Notes under the pieces: generated by a model
What the model was told of the DNA's origin: nothing
The model's input: only the letters and a program-made list of their open reading frames with translations
Database searches by the model: none
NCBI RefSeq assembly: GCF_022554085.1
Contig: NZ_JAKFYR010000003.1
Coordinates: 292,074-356,073 of the forward strand
From: Rhodococcus sp. CH91
Lineage (GTDB): Bacteria; Actinomycetota; Actinomycetes; Mycobacteriales; Mycobacteriaceae
Reading direction: 5' to 3'
Length of the DNA: 64,000 nt
Translations under genes and position numbers: made by a program
Shown: positions 33,440 to 43,633 of the stretch, piece by piece
How positions within the stretch are numbered: the stretch's first letter is position 1
How the letters are laid out: each line of letters opens with the position of its first letter

Positions 33440-33537
33440 CCCCTGCTCAGAGTAGGCAGTGCGGTCCGGTGACGCAGGGAGATCCGGTCCCGTTCCGGGC
33501 ACGACGGCGATTCCGGCGGCGCGTACCGTCTGAAGGC

Positions 33538-33861
33538 ATGAGCGACGCCGATTTCGCCCACACCGATCGCGCGGAGAAGAACCGGCGCGACAAGGCCGTG
33601 ACCCTGGCCCGGTATGCGTGGAACCGCGGCATCTCGGGCGCGGAGCTGCTGGCCATGTCCGAGGAGACACGGCGCAGACTGGCACGGGCCGCGGACGCGC
33701 ACCCACCGCGCACGATGGAGACCTGGGAACTGGCCGCGCGCCTCATGGACGAGAAGACGGAGTGGGCCCGGCAGCATCCCGGCCACCCGTCGGCGACACC
33801 GACCGATGCGGACGAGAGGATCATGTGGGTGAAGCCGCCGCTGAGGTCCTGGCTGGAGTGA
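33538..33861 (+). CDS. Small hypothetical helical protein
   Basis: Encodes 107 residues, mostly helical and charged, without cysteines, signal peptide or membrane segment. It opens Met-Ser-Asp-Ala-Asp-Phe and contains Ala-Arg-Tyr-Ala-Trp-Asn-Arg-Gly-Ile-Ser-Gly-Ala-Glu-Leu, a helix-turn pattern. I know no function. A GAAGG lies a few bases before ATG 33538. It is 124 nt ahead of the MFS gene on the same strand. Confidence 0.68.
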   Translation: MSDADFAHTDRAEKNRRDKAVTLARYAWNRGISGAELLAMSEETRRRLARAADAHPPRTMETWELAARLMDEKTEWARQHPGHPSATPTDADERIMWVKPPLRSWLE

Positions 33862-33964
33862 TCCGGGGATAATCGTTTGGCAGCCGACTGCATCGGGTGC
33901 CACAATTTTCGATCGCCGTGCTTCGGACAGATCTCGCTCGTACGGCAGTTCGTTCTTTCGATAG

Positions 33965-35629
<1,665 letters not shown>

Positions 35630-35672
35630 TCGAATAGGGCCCTGCATCGGACGAGGGATAGGGAGACGACAG

Positions 35673-36443
35673 GTGGGACGAACGATCACACCGGTCCGCG
35701 TCAAGGACGTGGTGATCGGCGAGGGCGCACCCACCATCGTCGTCCCCGTCACCGGCCGCACCCCCGACGCACTGCGGGAGCAGGTCGCGGCCGCCGCGGG
35801 ACGGGCGGACGTCGTCGAATGGCGCGTGGATTTCTTCCACCTCGTCGACGATCCCGCCTCGGTGGTCGCGCAGGCCGTCAGCCTGGCCGGGCACCTGCAG
35901 GGCACCCCGCTGCTCGCGACCTGCCGCACCGCGAACGAGGGCGGGGAGATCGCGATCGCCGACGACGCGTACGCCGATCTGACGGTCGCGCTCGCCGAGA
36001 GCGGCGCCGTCGATCTCGTGGACGTGGAGTACCGCCGCGACCGTGCCGCCGTCGACCGGATCCTCGAGGCGGCGCATTCCTGCGATGTCGCGGTGGTGGC
36101 GTCGAATCACGACTTCGACGCCACTCCGCCCCGGGACGAGATCGTCGCGCGTCTGCGGGAGATGCAGGATCTCGGTGCCGACATCTGCAAGATCGCGGTC
36201 ATGCCGCGCTCGACCGGGGACGTCCTCGTCCTGCTCGACGCGACCCGCACGATGCACGAGAACTACGCCGACCGCCCGTTGATCACGATGTCGATGGGCG
36301 GTCTCGGCGTGGTGTCGCGGATCGCCGGTCAGGTCTTCGGGTCGGCGGCGACCTTCGGGATGGTCGGCGCCGCATCGGCTCCCGGCCAGATCGACGCCGA
36401 CGAGTTGCGTTCGGTCCTCGACCTGCTCGAGCGGTCGCGCTGA
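35673..36443 (+). CDS. aroD: Type I 3-dehydroquinate dehydratase
   Basis: Encodes 256 residues, normal for class I. It dehydrates 3-dehydroquinate through a Schiff base: Lys173 in Asp-Ile-Cys-Lys-Ile-Ala-Val-Met and general base His146 in Ala-Ser-Asn-His-Asp-Phe, with Glu49-Trp-Arg-Val-Asp in an early strand. Actinobacteria normally use the unrelated type II enzyme for aromatic synthesis, so this copy may serve quinate or shikimate catabolism; that is an inference supported only by the MFS neighbour. GTG 35673 follows GGGAGA. Confidence 0.93.
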   Translation: MGRTITPVRVKDVVIGEGAPTIVVPVTGRTPDALREQVAAAAGRADVVEWRVDFFHLVDDPASVVAQAVSLAGHLQGTPLLATCRTANEGGEIAIADDAYADLTVALAESGAVDLVDVEYRRDRAAVDRILEAAHSCDVAVVASNHDFDATPPRDEIVARLREMQDLGADICKIAVMPRSTGDVLVLLDATRTMHENYADRPLITMSMGGLGVVSRIAGQVFGSAATFGMVGAASAPGQIDADELRSVLDLLERSR

Positions 36444-36458
36444 TCAGCGGCGGAACGT

Positions 36459-37355
36459 TCAGTCCTCCCACAACTCCAGCACGGTCGTGAGGATCTCCTC
36501 GGCCGCGCCGAGGCCCCCGAGGTGGCTCTCCCCCGGCAGGTGATGGAACCGCGCGTCGGGCAGCAACTCCACCATGTGCAGACCGTGTTCGATCGGGATG
36601 ATGTGGTCGGTGTCGCCGTGCCACCACCGCACGGGCACCTTCACGTCGGCGACCCGGAAACCCCAGTCGCGGGTGAACACGACGATGTCGGCGAAGGGCG
36701 CGGCCATCTGACGGCGGCTGCCGTTGAGCAGGTCGTCGAGAAACATCGCCTTGAACTCGGGGCGGGCGAGCAGACGGCGATCGGCCTCGGGTGACAGGCG
36801 CCCGTACAGGTCGATGATCGGCGACGCGAACGGACGCACCACGCGGATCGCGGCGCTGACCGCCGCACCGATCGGGACACCCGCGGCCTGCAGGGCCGGC
36901 GCGACGAGCGTGCCCAGCTTCATCAGGTTGCTGCCGATCGCCTCGGGACCCACCACCGGTGCCACGCCACCGAGGACCGCGGCCGCCACCACCCGTTCAC
37001 GCAGCGCGTAGGCCGTGGCCAGGGTATAGGGGCCGCCGCCGGACAGTCCGACGAGTGCCATGCGGTCGACACCCAGGGTGTCGGCGACGATGCGCAGGTC
37101 GTCGCTGAACGCGAGAACGTTCTCGTAGATGTGGGGTGTCGACGAACCGATACCCGGACGGTCGATTCCGATGAGACGCACGTCGTGCCGCTCGGCGAAG
37201 GCACGTGCTTCGATCGGGACCTGGCGGCGGGCGCCCGGGGTGCCGTGCAGCCAGAACACCGTCCGCCCCTGCGCAGACCCGAACTCGGCGAATCCGAGTC
37301 GCCGACCCTCCCCGACCGCGACGGTGCCTTCGAGTTTGGGGCGTTCGACGTCCAT
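36459..37355 (-). CDS. Alpha/beta hydrolase
   Basis: Encodes 298 residues. The oxyanion loop His-Gly-Thr-Pro-Gly is at 38-42, the nucleophile elbow Gly-Leu-Ser-Gly-Gly-Gly places Ser105, an acidic residue lies in His-Gly-Asp-Thr-Asp-His near 248-250, and His278 in Gly-Glu-Ser-His-Leu completes the triad. The HGTPG form is shared with proline iminopeptidase-like and epoxide hydrolase-like members, but the substrate is open. It has no signal peptide. The gene is divergent from the P450 gene with about 140 nt between starts. Confidence 0.9.
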   Translation of the reverse strand: MDVERPKLEGTVAVGEGRRLGFAEFGSAQGRTVFWLHGTPGARRQVPIEARAFAERHDVRLIGIDRPGIGSSTPHIYENVLAFSDDLRIVADTLGVDRMALVGLSGGGPYTLATAYALRERVVAAAVLGGVAPVVGPEAIGSNLMKLGTLVAPALQAAGVPIGAAVSAAIRVVRPFASPIIDLYGRLSPEADRRLLARPEFKAMFLDDLLNGSRRQMAAPFADIVVFTRDWGFRVADVKVPVRWWHGDTDHIIPIEHGLHMVELLPDARFHHLPGESHLGGLGAAEEILTTVLELWED

Positions 37356-37493
37356 GGCGTCAGCATCGCACGCGTCTGCGGACGCGACCAGCATCCGTCC
37401 CGTGGGACGAATCGACCCGGCCGAAATGTGATGCGCGCTACATTGGGATCTGCCTACGGACAGTGCCTGATGTCGACCATCGGAGATACGCAC

Positions 37494-38840
37494 GTGACGA
37501 AGATGCTCGCTCCCCCGCCGCCCGGCCTCGCTCCCGTCCCCGGCGACAGCGGTCTTCCCTACGTCGGTTACGCGCTGAAGTACATGCGCGATCCCGTTGC
37601 GGCGTACACGCATCGGTATCAGGAGCACGGTCCGGTGTCGTGGTTCCGATTCGCCGGACGGCCCTGGGTGGTGCTCCTCGGACCCGACGCGGTCGGCGCG
37701 GCACTCCAGAACCGCGACCGCGCGCTCCTGAACGGGCCGGGCTGGCGCGCCCTGATCGGCCCCTTCTTCGATCGCGGCCTGATGCTGCTCGACGGCGACG
37801 AACACACCGCACACCGCCGCATCATGTCGCAGGCGTTCACCCGCGACCGGCTGGCCCTCTACACCGACCGCATGCATCCGTCGATCGAGCGGACCCTCGA
37901 CGACTGGGTCCCGCGCGGAGATTTCCGCGTGTACCCGGCACTCAAGGAACTCACCCTCGGTCTTGCGACGGAGATCTTCATGGGTGGCGCCGAAGGATCG
38001 TCCGCGCGCGAGATGGCCGACGTCAACCGGGCTTTCATCGGATGCGTCCAGGCGGCCACCGCGATCGTGCGTTATCCCCTGCCGGGCACGCGGTGGCGTC
38101 GCGGCATCACCGGGCGGGCGCGACTGGAGAAGTTCTTCCGGCACTACCTGCCTGCGCGTCGCGCGGGGGACGGCGACGACATCTTCTCGGTGTTCTGCCG
38201 TGTCGAATCCGAAGAAGGCGAGCGATTCTCGGACGACGACGTCGTCAACCACATGATCTTCCTGATGATGGCCGCGCACGACACGTCGACCATCACCCTG
38301 TCGACGGCCATGCAGTATCTCGGTCAGTTCCCCGAGTGGCAGCAGCGGTGTCGCGACGAATCGGACGCACTCGGCACGACCACCCCGAATTTCGAGCAGT
38401 TGGACCTTCTGACCTCGCTGGATCTCGTGATCAAGGAATGCCAGCGGCTCGTCACCCCGGTACCGGGCATCGTGCGACGCGCGGCGGCCGACACCGAGAT
38501 CCTCGGTCATTTCGTCCCGAAGGGCACGCTGCTCAATGTCGGCGTGCACTTCACCCACCACATGCCCGAATTGTGGCCCGATCCGGAACGTTTCGACCCC
38601 GAGCGGTTCGCTCCCGAACGCCGCGAGGATCGCGTGCACAAGTACGCCTGGACGCCCTTCGGTGGGGGCGCGCACCGCTGTCTGGGCATGCACTTCTCGG
38701 GCGCCGAGATCAAGACCGTCCTGCACCACCTGCTGCTGCGGTACCGGTGGCAGGTTCCGGCCGAGTACGTCGCACCCATGAACTTCACGTCGTTGCCGTT
38801 CCCGAACGACGGCGGTCCGATAGATCTCCGCGCGCGATAG
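37494..38840 (+). CDS. Cytochrome P450
   Basis: Encodes 448 residues from GTG 37494 (GGAG eight bases upstream); ATG 37470 would add eight residues. The haem loop Phe-Gly-Gly-Gly-Ala-His-Arg-Cys-Leu-Gly has Cys396, the K-helix Glu315-x-x-Arg318 is present, and the I-helix Ala-Ala-His-Asp263-Thr264 provides the oxygen-activation residues. A soluble, ferredoxin-dependent monooxygenase is expected; no ferredoxin gene is adjacent. The Ala-Pro-Val-Pro-Gly-Asp start resembles sterol- or fatty-acid-type P450s, but the subfamily is not certain. Its TAG overlaps the next start. Confidence 0.95.
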   Translation: MTKMLAPPPPGLAPVPGDSGLPYVGYALKYMRDPVAAYTHRYQEHGPVSWFRFAGRPWVVLLGPDAVGAALQNRDRALLNGPGWRALIGPFFDRGLMLLDGDEHTAHRRIMSQAFTRDRLALYTDRMHPSIERTLDDWVPRGDFRVYPALKELTLGLATEIFMGGAEGSSAREMADVNRAFIGCVQAATAIVRYPLPGTRWRRGITGRARLEKFFRHYLPARRAGDGDDIFSVFCRVESEEGERFSDDDVVNHMIFLMMAAHDTSTITLSTAMQYLGQFPEWQQRCRDESDALGTTTPNFEQLDLLTSLDLVIKECQRLVTPVPGIVRRAAADTEILGHFVPKGTLLNVGVHFTHHMPELWPDPERFDPERFAPERREDRVHKYAWTPFGGGAHRCLGMHFSGAEIKTVLHHLLLRYRWQVPAEYVAPMNFTSLPFPNDGGPIDLRAR

Positions 38841-41008
38841 TGCTCGATCCGGCACCGGTCCGAGTCACGGCAGCGTCGAAACGAGAGGTGACCGCCGCCG
38901 GCGAACTCGACGAACGTTTCGTCGCCGCGGTGCGAGCCCTGCCCGGGCCTGCACCGCGATCACGGGGGGCCGGCCGACGGGTCGACGACGACCTGTTGTT
39001 GCGGTACTTCGATGCGCAGATGCAGTCGCGGCATCTCGATTTCGCGGCCCGTGCCGTGCAGGAGCGTGGGGAGGGCTTCTACACCATCTCGTCGGCGGGG
39101 CACGAATCGAACGCGGCGCTCGGCCTGTCTACGCGGGTGACGGATCCTGCTCTGCTCCACTACCGTTCGGGTGGCTTCTATGCCGCGCGCGCGTCGCTGG
39201 TCGAGGGCAGCACACCGATCCGCGATGTCCTCGCCGGTTGCGCGGCGTCCACACTCGACCCGATCTCCGCGGGCCGGCACAAGGTGTTCGGGAACGCCGA
39301 GCTGAACATCCTGCCGCAGACGTCGACGATCGCCTCGCACTTCCCCCGGGCCGTGGGAATCGCACTCGCGCTGCCGCGGATGGAGCGACTCGGGCTCGAT
39401 GCGGCCTGGCCGACGGACTCGGTGGTGGTGTGCAGTTTCGGTGATGCCTCGGCGAATCATTCGACGGCGGTCGGCGCTATGAATGCCGCAGCCTACTGCC
39501 GTCACCGCGGGCTGCCGTTGCGGTTGCTGCTGGTGTGCGAGGACAACGGCGTCGGCATCAGTGTTCCCACACCGGCGGGGTGGCTCGAACGGGCACTGTC
39601 GTCCTATCCGGGGATCGAGTACCGGGCGGTCGACGGGGCCGATCCGGTGGCGATGCTCGCCGCGGCTGCCGATGCGATCGACACGGTGCGCGCGAGCCGG
39701 GCACCGCTCGTGCTGCACGTACGCACCGTGCGTTTCCTCGGCCATGCCGGCTCGGATGTCGAAGCGGCCTATCGCAGCCCGGCCGAGCTCACGGCCGATC
39801 ACGCACGGGACCCGCTGGTCGGGACGGCCCGCGAACTCGTCGCGCGAGGAGTACTGGACCCGGCAGCGGCACTCGACCGGTACGAGCGGATGCGCGATGC
39901 CGTCGCCTCGGTGGCCGACTCGCTGCGCCGGCCACCACGCTTGCGGTCGGCCGCCGAGGTGATGCGCCCGTTCGAGTCCTCGCTGGTGAGGATCGACGAC
40001 GATCCGCACCCGGCCGGTGAACCGCTCACTCTCGCCCGGGCCGTCACCCGCACGCTCGGACAACTCCTCGAGGAAGATCCCCGCACGTGCGTGTTCGGGG
40101 AGGATGTGGGCGTCAAGGGCGGAGTCTACGGGATCACGCGAGGATTGCAGGAACGCTTCGGGCGGTTGCGGGTGTTCGACACATTGCTCGACGAGCAGAC
40201 GGTGCTCGGATTCGCTCTCGGATCGGCCGTGGCGGGGATGCTGCCCATCCCCGAGATCCAGTATCTGGCCTATCTGCACAACGCCGAGGACCAGTTACGC
40301 GGTGAGGCAGCGAGTCTGGCCTTCTTCTCGGACGGGCGGTACCGCAACCCGATGGTGGTGCGTATCGCCGGGCTGCCCTATCAGCGCGGGTTCGGCGGGC
40401 ACTTCCACAACGACGATTCCGTCGCCGTCCTGCGCGACATCCCCGGTCTGGTACTCGCCGTGCCGAGCGCCCCCGCCACGGCCGGCGCCCTGCTGCGCAG
40501 TTGCCTCGCACTGGCCCGCGAGGAGGGACGGGTGTGCGTCTACCTGGAACCGATCGCGCTGTACCACCGCCGCGATCTGTACGAGGACGGAGACGGACTG
40601 TGGCAGCAGGTGCCCGATGCCGCCGGACTGGCACCCGGATCGGTGCGCACCTACGGCGACGGCGACGACGTACTGGTGGTGACCTTCGGCAACGGCGTGC
40701 CGATGAGCCTGCGTGCCGTCCGGCGCGCGGGAGTCGCGGCGACCGTGCTGGACCTGCAGTGGTTGTCTCCCCTGCCCACGGCCGCTCTGCTCGGATGTGC
40801 CCGCGGGTTCGAGCGGGTGGTGGTCGTCGACGAGACCCGCCGCAGCGGAGGCGTCGCCGAGGCGGTCGTCGCGGCGCTCGCCGAGGATTCCCCCCATCGC
40901 CGAATCACGCGGATCACCTCCCGCGACAGTTACGTCCCTCTCGGGCCGGCCGCCGCGTACGTGCTCGTGTCCGAGGACGAGATCGTCCGGGTCCTGCGTG
41001 ATCGGTGA
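38840..41008 (+). CDS. Fused E1 alpha-beta 2-oxoacid dehydrogenase
   Basis: Encodes 722 residues. The first half, to about 390, is an E1-alpha thiamine-diphosphate domain (Gly-Asp at 201-202 then Cys-Glu-Asp-Asn-Gly-Val-Gly-Ile, a GDG...N-type motif). The second, from about 393, is E1-beta (Phe-Gly-Glu-Asp-Val-Gly, Gly-Met-Leu-Pro-Ile-Pro-Glu-Ile-Gln, and the C-terminal transketolase-like domain). Branched-chain and acetoin-type complexes normally encode these as two proteins. No E2 or E3 gene is nearby. GTG 38840 shares a base with the P450 stop (TAGTG), so translation is coupled. Substrate unknown. Confidence 0.88.
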   Translation: MLDPAPVRVTAASKREVTAAGELDERFVAAVRALPGPAPRSRGAGRRVDDDLLLRYFDAQMQSRHLDFAARAVQERGEGFYTISSAGHESNAALGLSTRVTDPALLHYRSGGFYAARASLVEGSTPIRDVLAGCAASTLDPISAGRHKVFGNAELNILPQTSTIASHFPRAVGIALALPRMERLGLDAAWPTDSVVVCSFGDASANHSTAVGAMNAAAYCRHRGLPLRLLLVCEDNGVGISVPTPAGWLERALSSYPGIEYRAVDGADPVAMLAAAADAIDTVRASRAPLVLHVRTVRFLGHAGSDVEAAYRSPAELTADHARDPLVGTARELVARGVLDPAAALDRYERMRDAVASVADSLRRPPRLRSAAEVMRPFESSLVRIDDDPHPAGEPLTLARAVTRTLGQLLEEDPRTCVFGEDVGVKGGVYGITRGLQERFGRLRVFDTLLDEQTVLGFALGSAVAGMLPIPEIQYLAYLHNAEDQLRGEAASLAFFSDGRYRNPMVVRIAGLPYQRGFGGHFHNDDSVAVLRDIPGLVLAVPSAPATAGALLRSCLALAREEGRVCVYLEPIALYHRRDLYEDGDGLWQQVPDAAGLAPGSVRTYGDGDDVLVVTFGNGVPMSLRAVRRAGVAATVLDLQWLSPLPTAALLGCARGFERVVVVDETRRSGGVAEAVVAALAEDSPHRRITRITSRDSYVPLGPAAAYVLVSEDEIVRVLRDR

Positions 41009-41015
41009 CGCGCGG

Positions 41016-41705
41016 TCAGCACGCCGCGAGGACCCGCTTCATGGCGTCGCGTTCCTGAGGCGTGACCCACAGTTCGTAGACCGTCTTCACCTCGATCTGC
41101 TGCTCGACGTAGCGGCAGTGGTACGCACTGTCGGGGGGCAGCCACTCCGAGGCGTCCGAGTCGCCCTTGGACTGGTTGGTCGGCCCGTCCACGGCCTGCA
41201 GGTTGCGGGGATCGTTGGCGAGATTGCGCCGCTGCTGCTCGTCGAGGTGACGGGCGCCCTTCTTCCACGCGTCCGACAGCGCCACGATGTGGTCGATCTG
41301 CACGGCCGACGACGTGTCGACGCCGCGCCGGAAGGCGATCTCCCGTCCCGTGTAGGGATCATGGAGGGTGCCGCTGCGGACGGTGCACCCCTTCTCGAGC
41401 GAGACGTCGACGAGGTCGCGTCGGAGGATGTCGTTGCGGGTGTCGCACCCGTTGCCGCCCATCCCCACGGTGACATTGTCGGTCCAGGCGGAACCGAAGA
41501 GATTGCGGTCGTATCCGTCCTGCGGTTCCTCGTCGCGCACCGGCAGGGCCGCCAGCGCTTCGAGAGCCTGCGAAGGATTCTCGACCACAACGGTTCCGGA
41601 GTCGTCGTCGCTCACCGGTTCGAGGAGGACGACGATCACCGAGACGACGATGACGCCCAGGATCCAGAGCCATCGGGGAACCGACGGTTTACGAGCACCA
41701 GCCAT
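41016..41705 (-). CDS. Membrane-anchored HNH-family nuclease (GmrSD C-domain-like)
   Basis: Encodes 229 residues. One membrane helix at about 12-28 leads to an exported part; a DUF1524/HNH-type core follows with Gln-Ile-Asp-His139-Ile-Val-Ala-Leu-Ser-Asp-Ala-Trp and Asn-Gln-Ser-Lys-Gly-Asp-Ser-Asp-Ala-Ser-Glu-Trp-Leu-Pro (177-190). Cysteines 87, 107 and more could form disulfides outside the membrane. Relatives are secreted nucleases and the C-terminal part of GmrSD restriction enzymes. Alone here, it is more likely a DNA-degrading surface nuclease. It ends 8 nt from the convergent E1 gene. Confidence 0.86.
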   Translation of the reverse strand: MAGARKPSVPRWLWILGVIVVSVIVVLLEPVSDDDSGTVVVENPSQALEALAALPVRDEEPQDGYDRNLFGSAWTDNVTVGMGGNGCDTRNDILRRDLVDVSLEKGCTVRSGTLHDPYTGREIAFRRGVDTSSAVQIDHIVALSDAWKKGARHLDEQQRRNLANDPRNLQAVDGPTNQSKGDSDASEWLPPDSAYHCRYVEQQIEVKTVYELWVTPQERDAMKRVLAAC

Positions 41706-41741
41706 GTACTGCTACCGAGTCGTGCTTGCTACTGCTGCCCT

Positions 41742-42764
41742 CTACTTCGCCAGCGGGGGCATCTTCACGACCTGGCCCGCGTACGACAGGCCGGCACCGA
41801 ACGCGAGGAGCAGCGCGGTGGATCCGGTCTCGACCTGACCGGTGCGCAGCATCTTCTCCATGGCCAGCGGGATGGACGCGGCGGAGGTGTTGCCGGTCTC
41901 GATGATGTCGTCGGCCACCGCCACCGTCTCGGGCAGCTCGAGCTGCTTGACGATCACGTCGTTGATACGCAGGTTGGCCTGGTGCGGGACGAAGGCGTCG
42001 AGATCCTCGAGCGCCACGCCCGCCTTGTCGGCGATCTGCCGGGCGTACTTGCTCATCTCGAAGGCTGCCCAGCGGAAGACCGCGGTGCCTTCCATGATGA
42101 TCCAGGGGCGCTTCTGATCGGGATTGTTCGCGAAGTCGACCCAGTCGGGTTCCTGGCGGATGGCGTTCGCCTGCGACCCGTCGGAGCCCCAGACGGTGGG
42201 CCCGATACCCACTTCGTCGGACGGTCCGACCACGACGGCGCCGGCACCGTCGCCGAAGATGAAGCGCACCGAGCGGTCGGTGGGCTCGGTGGTGTCGCTC
42301 ATGCGCTCGACGCCCACGACCAGCACGTGCTCGGCGGAACCGGCGCGCACGAGGTCGGAGGCGACACCGAGGGCGTAACAGAAGCCCGCGCAACCCGCGG
42401 CGATGTCGAGAGCGGCCGCCCCGCCGGTGCCGATGCGATCTGCGACGAGGGCCGCGGCCTGCGGCGTCTGGAAGGGATAGGTGGAGGTCGCGACGACGAC
42501 GGTGTCGATCTGGGCACCGGTGAGGCCTGCGGCGGCGAGGGCCTGCTCGGCAGCGCTGGTCGCCATGTCGACGACCGACTCCTCCGGATGCTGCTTCGCG
42601 AAGCGGCGTTCCTTGATGCCGGACCGCGACTGGATCCACTCGTCGCTCGAGTCGATCTGCTCGCAGATCTCGTCGTTGGTGACGATGCGCTCAGGCCGGT
42701 GCACACCCAGGCCGAGCAGCGCGCTGTTCCTCAGCGGGGCAGGGACAGCGATCTGTGCACCCAT
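41742..42764 (-). CDS. fabH: Beta-ketoacyl-ACP synthase III
   Basis: Encodes 340 residues. It condenses an acyl-CoA with malonyl-ACP to start fatty-acid or mycolate meromycolate chains. The triad is complete: Cys125 in Ala-Ala-Gly-Cys-Ala-Gly-Phe, His261 in Val-Pro-His-Gln-Ala-Asn, and Asn292 in Glu-Thr-Gly-Asn-Thr-Ser. The start Ala-Leu-Leu-Gly-Leu-Gly-Val-His-Arg-Pro is typical of actinobacterial FabH. ATG 42764 follows GGAGGAG. It is alone on its strand beside the nuclease gene and divergent from the methyltransferase. Confidence 0.92.
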   Translation of the reverse strand: MGAQIAVPAPLRNSALLGLGVHRPERIVTNDEICEQIDSSDEWIQSRSGIKERRFAKQHPEESVVDMATSAAEQALAAAGLTGAQIDTVVVATSTYPFQTPQAAALVADRIGTGGAAALDIAAGCAGFCYALGVASDLVRAGSAEHVLVVGVERMSDTTEPTDRSVRFIFGDGAGAVVVGPSDEVGIGPTVWGSDGSQANAIRQEPDWVDFANNPDQKRPWIIMEGTAVFRWAAFEMSKYARQIADKAGVALEDLDAFVPHQANLRINDVIVKQLELPETVAVADDIIETGNTSAASIPLAMEKMLRTGQVETGSTALLLAFGAGLSYAGQVVKMPPLAK

Positions 42765-42927
42765 CAGACGAACTCCTCCTCCTCGACCCACCGCGTGTCG
42801 GCGCGTCGCATCCGGATTACGATACCGTAGGTCACGGTTTCGTCACAGCACCGCCTCGGCGATGCACTCCCGCAACCTCCACCGCAACAAGTGGTCCCGT
42901 CCGTATCGCGGCGTTAGCGTCGCGGTC

Positions 42928-43536
42928 ATGGACGCACAGGACTGGGACGAGAAGTACGCGGCATCGGAACTGATCTGGGGTGCGCCGCCGAATCCGGTGA
43001 TCGTGGAGTACGCGGCGTCCTTGCCGCACGGTCGCGCGCTCGATCTCGGTTGCGGGGAGGGCCGCCACTCGCTGTGGCTGGCCACGCGCGGCTGGGAGGT
43101 CGTGGGGGTCGATTTCTCCGAGGTCGCGCTCGACAAGGCCCGGCAGATCGCCGCACAGGCGCCTTCACGTTCGCGCGATCGTCTTCACTATGTGCGTGGA
43201 GATGTGACGGCCGACTCTTTCGACGGGGAATATGACCTGATTCTCTCCGTCTTCCTGCATTTCCCTCCACCACAACGACGCGCACTTCTCGAGCACGCGA
43301 TCAATTCACTGAAACCTGAAGGAATCCTCATATTCCTGGGCCACGACGCGATAAATCCCGACGAGGGCGTCGGGGGGCCACAGGACAAGGAAATCCTCTA
43401 CACACCAACAGATCTCGTGGAGGAAATCGACGACCGTCTGGACATCACGACCGCCGAACGGCGATATCGGGAAACCGATTCGGGAACGGCGATCGACGCA
43501 CTCGTCGTGGCCCGTAAACCACCTCTTGGCAGTTAG
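42928..43536 (+). CDS. SAM-dependent methyltransferase
   Basis: Encodes 202 residues of a class I methyltransferase. Motif I is Ala-Leu-Asp-Leu-Gly-Cys-Gly-Glu-Gly-Arg at 37-46, an acidic residue follows strand 2 (Val-Asp-Phe-Ser), and Asp-Leu-Ile-Leu-Ser-Val-Phe-Leu-His marks motif IV. The N-terminal Trp-Asp-Glu-Lys-Tyr and Trp-Gly-Ala-Pro-Pro-Asn resemble the small TehB/UbiE-like group. Substrate unknown. ATG 42928 is used. It lies ahead of fadE5 with 97 nt between, where an operator site appears, so they are probably separate units. Confidence 0.88.
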   Translation: MDAQDWDEKYAASELIWGAPPNPVIVEYAASLPHGRALDLGCGEGRHSLWLATRGWEVVGVDFSEVALDKARQIAAQAPSRSRDRLHYVRGDVTADSFDGEYDLILSVFLHFPPPQRRALLEHAINSLKPEGILIFLGHDAINPDEGVGGPQDKEILYTPTDLVEEIDDRLDITTAERRYRETDSGTAIDALVVARKPPLGS

Positions 43537-43560
43537 TTGCCTGGCGAGTAACATAGAGAT

Positions 43561-43578
43561 GTTACCGACGAGTAATAA
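43561..43578. promoter_or_regulatory. Shared TetR-type operator before fadE5
   Basis: On the minus strand this reads TTATTACTCGTCGGTAAC. The same pattern occurs before fadA2/fabG4 (53687) and the tetR gene (56694). Here a second CGAGTAAC lies 24 bases upstream (43545-43552), giving a related half-site. Position just upstream of fadE5 fits a repressor site over its promoter. Confidence 0.7.
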
Positions 43579-43633
43579 CTTGGGCGGTACTTGAAACCGG
43601 CCGGACCGCACCGCACTGGGAGACACCGACGAC

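Noticed and set aside
36459-38855. One long minus-strand protein of about 800 residues spanning the hydrolase and the P450 region
   Set aside because: Only the last 298 residues are a real alpha/beta hydrolase; the upstream part is antisense to the P450. The proper start is ATG 37355.
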